DNA of 54,309 nt from Ruminococcus sp. UBA1409 (lineage in GTDB: Bacteria > Bacillota > Clostridia > Oscillospirales > Ruminococcaceae): assembly GCA_002305045.1 (NCBI GenBank), contig DBPX01000004.1, positions 1-54,309 of the forward strand, given 5' to 3'. Both the position numbers and the translations under genes were made by a program. The first letter of the stretch is position 1, and each line of letters opens with the position of its first letter. Under the pieces are notes generated by a model that saw only the letters and a list, made by a program, of their open reading frames with translations, did no database searches and was not told where the DNA came from. Shown one piece after another: positions 1-5,252 of the stretch.

Positions 1-189
1 GTAGTCGACCTTTGCGGTCGTGGTAATTTCGCCTGCGAGGATAATGGTCTCGCCCTTTGCCATGCACTCGCAAGCAACATGGCTGTCGGGGTCTTGTGCG
101 AGGCAAGCGTCAAGGATGGCGTCCGAGATTTGGTCGCACAGCTTGTCGGGGTGGTACTTGGTAACCTGTTCGGTAGAAAAAAGTCTCAT
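1..189 (-). CDS. metK: S-adenosylmethionine synthetase, N-terminal part (phage-borne, runs off window)
   Basis: MetK makes S-adenosylmethionine from methionine and ATP. Only the first 63 codons are in the window. They match the family N-terminus closely: [10 protein letters not shown], then [16 protein letters not shown] with the His and Asp/Lys of the ATP site, then VACE and [12 protein letters not shown]. The usual GHPDK motif reads YHPDK here. The start is set by GGAGG eight bases upstream of ATG at 189. It is the most downstream visible gene of the leftward element operon, beyond the DNA methyltransferase. The inference is that it supplies methyl donor for modification of element DNA. A host housekeeping metK would not be expected inside this operon. 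Family assignment is secure; the role is inferred. Confidence 0.9.
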   Translation of the reverse strand, partial: MRLFSTEQVTKYHPDKLCDQISDAILDACLAQDPDSHVACECMAKGETIILAGEITTTAKVDY

Positions 190-207
190 GGTAAATCCTC
201 CTGTTTT

Positions 208-753
208 TTAGATTGCCATCATCGCACCGCAATGAGGGCAGTAGTTCATCTCGGCATCGCCTTGCTCAACCACGAGGCTCTTTCCGCAAAGGCTGCATTT
301 GAGGGCGATGCCATCTGCAAGCCATTCTCCGGCTCGTTCTTCTCCGAAATTCATGACCACACGGATGACTCGAACAGCCATTTCCATGATTTTATCGTCA
401 ATATGGTGGTTACCCGTGTAATGGCTGTAGAGGTTGGTTTTACCTCTCTCGAATGCCTCCGCCATGAACTCCAGAGTATTGAACTCGTCAATATCGGTCA
501 GTTCGCCGTATTCATCCAAGTTGTATTCGTAGGCCTCAAGGACGAGGGTTTTCACGCACTCCGCGGCGTCTGTGGCGTTGTGCAAATACTGCCTCATGCG
601 GTCGATGAACGACAGCTTGTCTTGGTATGTGTATGCTTTGCTCGTGCCGTAGGTGTAATCTTTGAATGCCTGCCTTATCTGGTCATCAAAATCCTCCGGC
701 AAAGCAAACACATCGAATCGTAATCCTCTCGGCAGTTCAACGATTTTCGTCAT
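208..753 (-). CDS. Phage hypothetical protein with C-terminal zinc ribbon (181 aa)
   Basis: I do not recognise a named family. The first ~130 residues look alpha-helical and acidic. The C-terminus carries CSLCG followed about 20 residues later by CPHCG, a CxxC...CxxC zinc ribbon, and ends three residues after that in MMAI. A longer frame opens at 795, but AGGAGG seven bases before ATG 753 (MTKIVELPRG) fixes this start. The gene overlaps the 3' end of the upstream 54-aa zinc-ribbon gene by 17 bases, which suggests translational coupling. Nucleic-acid or protein binding through the ribbon is an inference. Confidence 0.75.
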   Translation of the reverse strand: MTKIVELPRGLRFDVFALPEDFDDQIRQAFKDYTYGTSKAYTYQDKLSFIDRMRQYLHNATDAAECVKTLVLEAYEYNLDEYGELTDIDEFNTLEFMAEAFERGKTNLYSHYTGNHHIDDKIMEMAVRVIRVVMNFGEERAGEWLADGIALKCSLCGKSLVVEQGDAEMNYCPHCGAMMAI

Positions 754-901
754 TTGGTTTCCTCCTATATGTGCAGTGTGGGCATTTATACCCATACCAC
801 GGTATCTTTTGCCCTTTGGCTATGTTCCACCGCTTACCACAGACCGTGCAGGTCTCGTAACGGTAGCCTGGGCGTTCCTTGGGTTCTGGCTCTCTCTTCA
901 T
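737..901 (-). CDS. Small zinc-ribbon protein (54 aa)
   Basis: A small basic protein beginning MKREPEPKERP, with CTVCGKRW and then CPHCTYRRK, a typical two-knuckle zinc ribbon that fills most of its length. The reading frame stays open upstream to 1045, but that part overlaps other genes. Start 901 has AGGAG just upstream and overlaps the stop of the preceding 25-aa gene as ATGA. It probably binds nucleic acid or acts as a small adaptor. No specific function can be assigned. Confidence 0.7.
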   Translation of the reverse strand: MKREPEPKERPGYRYETCTVCGKRWNIAKGQKIPWYGYKCPHCTYRRKPNDENR

Positions 902-975
902 TTTCTCCTGTTTATGAGTGAAAGGGCCACAAGGGTCACGCATATAATGAGCGTGATGGTAATGGCTGTGTTCAT
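898..975 (-). CDS. Predicted 25-aa single-pass membrane microprotein
   Basis: The ORF reads MNTAITITLIICVTLVALSL then INRRK. It has a hydrophobic stretch of about 17 residues followed by a positive C-terminal tail, as in a single transmembrane helix with a cytoplasmic end. It has a strong ribosome binding site (AAAGGAGG, eight bases before ATG 975). It shares ATGA overlaps with the genes on both sides (start with the DUF6378-like gene, stop with the zinc-ribbon gene), the same coupling used across the operon. That context is the main reason to believe it is translated. Function unknown. Confidence 0.65.
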   Translation of the reverse strand: MNTAITITLIICVTLVALSLINRRK

Positions 976-1289
976 TGGCTCGTCCTCCTTTGTTCGTTGT
1001 CAAATGGGTTCTCCAAGTCCTCCAACTCGCCACCACAGGCGGCATATCCGGCGAGGTCGACCCAGTTGTCGGCTTTGCCGTGGCCCGTGGCGATTCGGGC
1101 GATTTTGAGGAGTGCCATCATAGCGGCTACATCGTGCGGTTTGAGGTCTACTCGATGTCCTTTGGCTGATAGGTAATCCTCCCAAAGGCGGCCGATGGTG
1201 TTGAAACTGTCCTCCGGCGTTCCGTACTGGCTCTGGCGGTCGGTGCAAACGCACTGTTTCGCCGTGTCGAGGATTTCGGCTCTATTCAT
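972..1289 (-). CDS. DUF6378-like phage protein (105 aa)
   Basis: The sequence opens MNRAEILDTAKQCVCTDRQ and continues with QYGTPEDSFNTIGRLWEDYL, HDVAAMMALLKIARI and NWVDLAGYAACGGE. This matches my memory of the DUF6378 family, common in phages and prophages of Gram-positive bacteria. The length is usual for that family. The start is defined by an ATGA overlap with the MazG-like gene upstream, and its stop overlaps the next gene the same way. No biochemical function is known to me. The family often sits near nucleotide-metabolism genes, as it does here. Confidence 0.75.
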   Translation of the reverse strand: MNRAEILDTAKQCVCTDRQSQYGTPEDSFNTIGRLWEDYLSAKGHRVDLKPHDVAAMMALLKIARIATGHGKADNWVDLAGYAACGGELEDLENPFDNEQRRTSQ

Positions 1290-1699
1290 AACTGCTTACC
1301 TCCGTGTTTATAAGGTCTGGTCTTGTTGTATTCGTGCTTCATAGCGAGGAGGGTGTCCACATCAATGTCGTGCCGGCCGCACCAGTCAAGGATGCGGATG
1401 AGGCAGTCAATCATCTCAATGGCGATGCCTTCCGGCTTTTTGTCCCGGTACTGGCACTCTGCTTCGTGGCCGAACCGGAAACAATCGGTCTCGTCCGCAG
1501 GGTCGCACGGATGACCAGGGTCTCCTTCGTTACAGGCGAACCAGAGGAGCGGTCTGCCTGCCCGATATTCCTCCAATGCCTCCGACAGTTCGGAGTGGCA
1601 GAGGGCAACGATATCTCCGAAGGTGCGTTCTTCGTCCCACCATCCGTGGTCGACTGCGTTGCGGTGGATGTCTTTCGCCAGTTCATTCAGATGTGTCAT
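1286..1699 (-). CDS. MazG-like nucleotide pyrophosphohydrolase (137 aa)
   Basis: MazG-type all-alpha NTP pyrophosphohydrolases cleave (d)NTPs to monophosphate and pyrophosphate. The signatures are HLNELAKDIHRNAVDHGWW near the start, the metal-binding CHSELSEALEEYR (ExxE) and IEMIDCLIRILDWC (ExxxD) about 60 residues later. A cysteine-rich insert lies between them. The frame stays open upstream to 2005, but that extension is a shadow of the overlapping 124-aa gene. ATG 1699 starts at the first recognisable family residue, with GGAG upstream. Phage homologues are thought to trim nucleotide or alarmone pools during infection; that role here is inferred. Confidence 0.85.
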   Translation of the reverse strand: MTHLNELAKDIHRNAVDHGWWDEERTFGDIVALCHSELSEALEEYRAGRPLLWFACNEGDPGHPCDPADETDCFRFGHEAECQYRDKKPEGIAIEMIDCLIRILDWCGRHDIDVDTLLAMKHEYNKTRPYKHGGKQL

Positions 1700-2057
1700 C
1701 TTTGGTCTCCTCTCTGGGCTTAACCGCCCTCCAATTTTCGCCGAGACCGTAAACCGTTCTGAAGAATAGGTCTGCGACCTCCATCGTGTGTTCCTTGGCA
1801 AACCGTGTGGCAAGCATCTCGATTTTGCCCCACATGGTCGTGGTGTGCTGCCATAGCTTGAGGTCAAAGGAGTTCTTGTCGAACTCCCTCCGAGCCATGA
1901 ATCCTTCTCTCTTTGCCTGCTCCGCACTGATACGCTTGGAGCGCCAATCAAAGGAGAGGTTTCGCATGGTCGTGAAGTACATTTGCTCCGCCGAGTTGAG
2001 TCCATCCGGCATCGGGAGCAATTTGACCGCCATGCCTTTTATTTCATCTGGTGTCAT
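1683..2057 (-). CDS. Conserved phage hypothetical protein (124 aa)
   Basis: A mostly helical, charged protein (MTPDEIKGMAVKLLPMPDGL...) that I cannot place in a named family. A TTG at 2072 would add five residues. However, the bases there (GAGGAGG) form the ribosome binding site for ATG 2057, so the shorter start is preferred. It overlaps the preceding 53-aa gene by 14 bases and the following MazG-like gene by 17, consistent with coupled translation. Function unknown. Confidence 0.65.
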   Translation of the reverse strand: MTPDEIKGMAVKLLPMPDGLNSAEQMYFTTMRNLSFDWRSKRISAEQAKREGFMARREFDKNSFDLKLWQHTTTMWGKIEMLATRFAKEHTMEVADLFFRTVYGLGENWRAVKPREETKDDTSE

Positions 2058-2205
2058 CGCCGTCCTCCTCAACTTCGGTTATTCTGTAGATGGTGTTATA
2101 TAGACCACGGCAATAGTGACAAACACTGTCGTATGAACTGAAATAGGACACGCTCTCGTGGTCTGTTCCGATGTCCTCGGTCACTTTGTATCTTTTCTCG
2201 TTCAT
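2044..2205 (-). CDS. Small phage protein (53 aa)
   Basis: The ORF begins MNEKRYKVTEDIGTDHESVS and contains CHYC; it ends acidic (EVEEDGDDTR). The ribosome binding site AAGGAGG lies eight bases before ATG 2205. The start overlaps the VRR-NUC stop as ATGA, and the 3' end overlaps the next gene by 14 bases. A coding gene here fills what would otherwise be the only gap in the operon. I recognise no family. Confidence 0.6.
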   Translation of the reverse strand: MNEKRYKVTEDIGTDHESVSYFSSYDSVCHYCRGLYNTIYRITEVEEDGDDTR

Positions 2206-2648
2206 GCACCGTCCTCCTTACCGAACCACGAGGCTGCCTCAATGAGCGTGGCTTTGACCTCTGAAGCGTAGCATACAGAGTCGGCGTAACCGCCTGCCAA
2301 GTTGATGTCTACGATTGCCTTCTTCTGCAGTGGCGATAGCCGTCCGACATAAGGTCGCTTCACTTCAAAGGCGAAAAACAGTCCGTTGCTGACCATCATA
2401 ATGTCCGGCAGTCCATTCCTGTTATAAACGCCTGCGTTGTTCTTCCAAATGATGGAGTTTGGGTCGATGAGGCGGTTCTTTCGCCAGTCCTCAAGCGTGG
2501 CGAGGATTTTGGCTTGGAACACGCTCTCTTTCGGAAGGTGGTCTTTGATGAAGTTGGCTGCTGTGATATGCTTTGTTTCCGGCTTGCTTTTAAGGTGAGC
2601 CGAGAGGTCAGCGGTCGTTGGGAAAGGCTCAAAATATTCTGGTCTCAT
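2202..2648 (-). CDS. VRR-NUC domain nuclease (148 aa)
   Basis: VRR-NUC proteins are PD-(D/E)XK-type nucleases, often stand-alone in phages, that act on branched DNA. The core is visible: WKNNAGVYNRNGLPDIMMV (the PD), FAFEVKRPYVGRLSPLQKKA (the ExK), and a C-terminal GGYADSVCYASEVKATL helix-strand segment. The first ~70 residues are a helical extension. ATG 2648 has GGAGG upstream and overlaps the end of the methyltransferase 3' frame as ATGA. The neighbouring primase, SNF2 helicase and methyltransferase fit a Holliday-junction or flap-processing role in element replication, which is inferred. Confidence 0.88.
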   Translation of the reverse strand: MRPEYFEPFPTTADLSAHLKSKPETKHITAANFIKDHLPKESVFQAKILATLEDWRKNRLIDPNSIIWKNNAGVYNRNGLPDIMMVSNGLFFAFEVKRPYVGRLSPLQKKAIVDINLAGGYADSVCYASEVKATLIEAASWFGKEDGA

Positions 2649-3175
2649 TGAAGTGCCTCCTCCGTATATCCGTCCTCCTCCGCCTGCGCCTTCGCACCGT
2701 CACGGTAGGCTCTCCAGTATTGAATGTCTCGGTCATTGTCCGCTCCGAGAGCGTTCTGCCTCATTTCCTCCACAAGCCTTGTTTCGGCGAAAACCACCGT
2801 GTTTGGCTTATGGGTCTTATGCAGCAGGGCGTTCATTCCCATTCTGCAGGCCTCGTTCACCTCGTCCATCGACTCGTAGTGTTCACGATGAGTTGGGTCG
2901 AGGATTTCAGCCGCCCGTTCATAGCTGATGTTTACAATAGGCTCGTCCATAGTGTCCTCCTCTCCTGGCAACGCCCAGTCCTCCTTGCGGAGGTCGAATG
3001 CATCTCCGAGTTGGATGATGTCTGGGTAGTTGCTGCTCGATACTTTAATGGCATAGGGGTCAATCTCATAAGCGTAGTACTTGATGTTCGTGAACCCCAT
3101 CTGCTCAAGGCAATATCGTCCTGTTCCGATGCCGTCATACATGGATAGCACGACAATCTCCTCGTCTCTCGGCAC
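2645..3175 (-). CDS. C5 cytosine methyltransferase, 3' part with motifs I-III (permuted, frameshifted)
   Basis: This frame holds the SAM-binding half of a C5 cytosine methyltransferase: VLSMYDGIGTGRYCLEQMGF (motif I), YYAYEIDPYAIKVS (motif II) and NYPDIIQLGDAFDL (motif III). A further ~100-residue tail follows. In ordinary enzymes these motifs come first; here they follow motifs IV-X, so the gene is circularly permuted. The true coding frame extends upstream of 3175 to about 3235, where it contains GWTAEVIIHILQGALKD (end of motif X) and joins the frame of the 5' part across a run of seven G. With eight G the two would form one protein of about 588 aa. It might also be translated on its own as a second subunit from ATG or GTG codons near 3175. 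Confidence 0.8.
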   Translation of the reverse strand: MPRDEEIVVLSMYDGIGTGRYCLEQMGFTNIKYYAYEIDPYAIKVSSSNYPDIIQLGDAFDLRKEDWALPGEEDTMDEPIVNISYERAAEILDPTHREHYESMDEVNEACRMGMNALLHKTHKPNTVVFAETRLVEEMRQNALGADNDRDIQYWRAYRDGAKAQAEEDGYTEEALQ

Positions 3176-4407
3176 ATCTTTGAGTGCGCCTTGGAGAATG
3201 TGGATGATGACCTCTGCCGTCCATCCCCCCCAAGTCCCTTATAGGCTCTGCTGTCGGATACTGCTCTGCAGTAATCGTCCGGCAAGGTCTGAAGCCTGCA
3301 GCACTCGGTGACGGTGAGTTTGCGGATTATGTAGAATCCGTCCGGCAGTCGGATGGGATACTGCTTGCCCTTGATGGTGATAAGTCCGTCCCTTACCTCA
3401 TAGACATTTTTATCCGAGTAATCGGAAGGGTTGAGGACAGGCTCTGCCACGCAGGTAGCTGTGTAGTAATTGTCGCTTGGGTTCTCGTTGACGAAGTTCG
3501 CTGTGCCGTTCTTGTAGTACTGTGCTTTGAGGGTGTGGCTCTTTCCGTCCTTTGACTCGTTGAGCGGATATGCGTACATGCCCTGTCCGCTGCCACCGCT
3601 GCCACCGCTGTTTGCGGTGATAGCACAGGATTTGCCGTTTGCATCGTAGATGCGGTCTCCCTGGCTGCCTTCGTTGATTTCGCCGACACGCACTGGCTCG
3701 GTCGGTATGGCGTAGAGTCCAGTCTTGCCGCCCATGCCTCCGCCGTTGGCTGAAAGCGTGACGCTTTTGCCGTCTTGCGAGTAGACTCTCATCGCCTGGG
3801 AGGTGCTTGGCTCTCCGTTCGGTCTGGGTAGACCGCCGACTCTGATAGGCTCTGCAACCATACTGTCGGTTACTACGGTGGTGAGGGCGTTAGCTTTCTC
3901 GTCTCCATCGGTTTCGAACCTTCTGGAGAGTTTGCCGTCCTCGTCACGCCTGTTCCGATATCCAACGCCGACAGGCTCGAAAGCGACCTGCGTGTGGTGC
4001 TTTTTGAAATAGTCTCGGACATTCCCGGCTTGGTGTTTGAGGCAGTATGCTTTGTCCTTGTCCGCTTGTCCTGTTTCGAGGATGTCTTTCAAAAGGATGC
4101 CTCTGTCCTCCGGCTGCGGCACCGTCCAGTTGAAGGCGTAAAACCTCTGGCGGTTCTGTGCCGATACGAGCGCGGAGTTGATGTGCATCAAGGGAACTCC
4201 AAGCACCATGCTGATTTGGTCTTTGATGGCCTGTGCTGCCGACTTGTTGTTTTCATACAGGAAGAAGTCCGGCTTAAACTTCTCCTTGGCGATAGCGTAG
4301 TTGAGGAACAATTCCCAACCTTCGCCTTCTGCCGTGACCTCTCGGTCTTTCTTCTGGGCGATGCTCCACTTGGTACAAGGTGAGCCGCCGATGAGCAGTT
4401 TTATCAT
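2932..4407 (-). CDS. C5 cytosine methyltransferase, 5' part with motifs IV-X (permuted, frameshifted)
   Basis: This is the catalytic half of a C5 DNA methyltransferase. It starts directly at motif IV (MIKLLIGGSPC, catalytic Cys 11). Then come YENNKSA (motif VI, ENV-like), SAQNRQRFYA (motif VIII), a ~230-residue glycine-rich target-recognition region, LTVTECCRLQTLPDDYC (motif IX) and AYKGLG (motif X). After AYKGLG the frame is lost at a G7 run (3225-3231). The last ~95 residues of the printed frame are a meaningless arginine/serine-rich read-through, and the real continuation is the 2645-3235 frame. ATG 4407 overlaps the upstream stop as ATGA. The enzyme probably methylates element DNA, with phage MetK supplying SAM. 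Similar permuted enzymes are familiar from Firmicutes phages. Confidence 0.85.
   Translation of the reverse strand: MIKLLIGGSPCTKWSIAQKKDREVTAEGEGWELFLNYAIAKEKFKPDFFLYENNKSAAQAIKDQISMVLGVPLMHINSALVSAQNRQRFYAFNWTVPQPEDRGILLKDILETGQADKDKAYCLKHQAGNVRDYFKKHHTQVAFEPVGVGYRNRRDEDGKLSRRFETDGDEKANALTTVVTDSMVAEPIRVGGLPRPNGEPSTSQAMRVYSQDGKSVTLSANGGGMGGKTGLYAIPTEPVRVGEINEGSQGDRIYDANGKSCAITANSGGSGGSGQGMYAYPLNESKDGKSHTLKAQYYKNGTANFVNENPSDNYYTATCVAEPVLNPSDYSDKNVYEVRDGLITIKGKQYPIRLPDGFYIIRKLTVTECCRLQTLPDDYCRAVSDSRAYKGLGGDGRQRSSSTFSKAHSKMCRETRRLSCYPCMTASEQDDIALSRWGSRTSSTTLMRLTPMPLKYRAATTQTSSNSEMHSTSARRTGRCQERRTLWTSLL
3225..3231 (-). repeat. G7 homopolymer at the methyltransferase frameshift
   Basis: Seven consecutive G on the coding (minus) strand fall exactly where the methyltransferase frame breaks, inside motif X. 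One more G restores GLG-G-GWT, matching the family pattern GLGxGWT. The run could be a slippage (phase-variable) tract, a programmed frameshift site, a real inactivating deletion or a sequencing error. Confidence 0.8.
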
Positions 4408-4580
4408 TCGATTTTGCCTCCGTTCTTTTCCAGAAGGTTAGCGATTACGCAGGCCGCCTCAACAAGGAGGCTGCGTAGACCAGTGCAGGCGTTCTCTGCT
4501 TCTTTGTTCAGAATATCCACGAACCCGTAAGGGTCGTTCTTAACCGCTATGCATACATGGGTGTCATATTCCTTATCCAT
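4404..4580 (-). CDS. Small phage protein (58 aa)
   Basis: The ORF begins MDKEYDTHVCIAVKNDPYGF and ends in a helical stretch, EAACVIANLLEKNGGKIE. GAGGAGG lies eight bases before ATG 4580, overlapping the end of the preceding gene by eight bases. Its stop overlaps the methyltransferase start as ATGA, so it is probably translated in coupling with the enzyme. I recognise no family. Confidence 0.6.
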   Translation of the reverse strand: MDKEYDTHVCIAVKNDPYGFVDILNKEAENACTGLRSLLVEAACVIANLLEKNGGKIE

Positions 4581-4854
4581 TTAGAACCTCCTCGTCCAGC
4601 ATTTCGATGAAGACAATGATTGCCTTCTTCCAGGGCAAAGCATCGAAGTACGGTCTGCATTCCGATTCGGTTTCGGGGAGTTTTTCAAACTCCTCATCGG
4701 TGAGATTGCGTTCCAAGACATCGAACACATCATCATCACTCTTAAAGTGAATGCTGTCATTGTGCTTTGAGATAAGAAACTCGTCCACCCTGGCAGTCCC
4801 CCAGGAGCCGTTCCAGTATCCGTAATCATCTCCGGCACAAATTTTTTCGTTCAT
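4573..4854 (-). CDS. Phage hypothetical protein (93 aa)
   Basis: A small, strongly acidic protein (MNEKICAGDDYGYWNGSWGT... DVLERNLTDEEFEKLPE...). I recognise no named family. Start 4854 has GAAAGGA nine bases upstream, the same ribosome-binding form used for the SNF2 helicase and the Cys-rich protein. It is the first gene after the candidate replication origin on the leftward strand. Function unknown. Confidence 0.65.
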   Translation of the reverse strand: MNEKICAGDDYGYWNGSWGTARVDEFLISKHNDSIHFKSDDDVFDVLERNLTDEEFEKLPETESECRPYFDALPWKKAIIVFIEMLDEEVLNG

Positions 4855-4896
4855 AACCTTGTCCTTTCTCGGTAGAAAAGCGGCCCCGTTCCCGGT

Positions 4897-5252
4897 GTTC
4901 CCACGTTCCCACTTATTTTGAGATACACTGAAAAAAAAATTGCGAGTGGCGATTTTTGGCGTTCTTCATACACATCAACCTTTATGTTTTCCACTTTTAG
5001 TGGGAACAGTGGGAACACATGAGTTTATATATAGATAAATCTTACATATATATAGATAAATCTTTATAAAGCCGAGGTTTTTGCGTAGTTTTGAGCGCTT
5101 TCTGGCGTTCCCACTTTGTTCCCACTCCGTTCCCACTCGCACCGTTTTTGCGGTGAGTGGGAACTAAAACGGAAAATCTTCATCGTCCGAAACCTCTACA
5201 AACCCGTCATAGGTTAGCTGAGTGGGAACACAATCCGTGCCGTAGTGGGAAC
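4897..5252. other. Candidate replication origin: ten GTTCCCAC iterons around an AT-rich repeat
   Basis: The 8-mer GTTCCCAC or its complement occurs at 4897-4904, 4905-4912, 5000-5007 (inverted), 5009-5016 (inverted), 5107-5114, 5118-5125, 5129-5136, 5157-5164 (inverted), 5222-5229 (inverted) and 5245-5252 (inverted). The last copies lie inside the end of the primase gene. Between the clusters is a strongly AT-rich stretch with an 18-base direct repeat. Iterons flanking an AT-rich unwinding element next to the primase-helicase gene are the usual layout of a phage or plasmid origin. This is the only non-coding gap of about 300 bases in the leftward operon. Function is inferred. Confidence 0.6.
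5026..5064. repeat. AT-rich 18-base direct repeat (possible DNA unwinding element)
   Basis: The 18-mer TATATATAGATAAATCTT occurs at 5026-5043 and again at 5047-5064, a 21-base period of two helical turns. It sits between two iteron clusters. The spacing puts both copies on the same helix face, as expected for protein-bound or melted origin DNA. Confidence 0.7.

Noticed and set aside
79..723. Rightward 214-aa open frame at the left edge
   Set aside because: It is antisense to metK and the zinc-ribbon gene, has no ribosome binding site and no recognisable domain.
1700..2005. N-terminal 100-residue extension of the MazG-like frame
   Set aside because: It is rich in Arg/Ser without domain features and lies over the overlapping 124-aa gene; family similarity begins only at ATG 1699.
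4897..5252. Repeated GTTCCCAC motifs considered as a CRISPR array
   Set aside because: Copies are 8 bases long, occur in both orientations and have irregular spacing, with no uniform spacers and no cas genes nearby.
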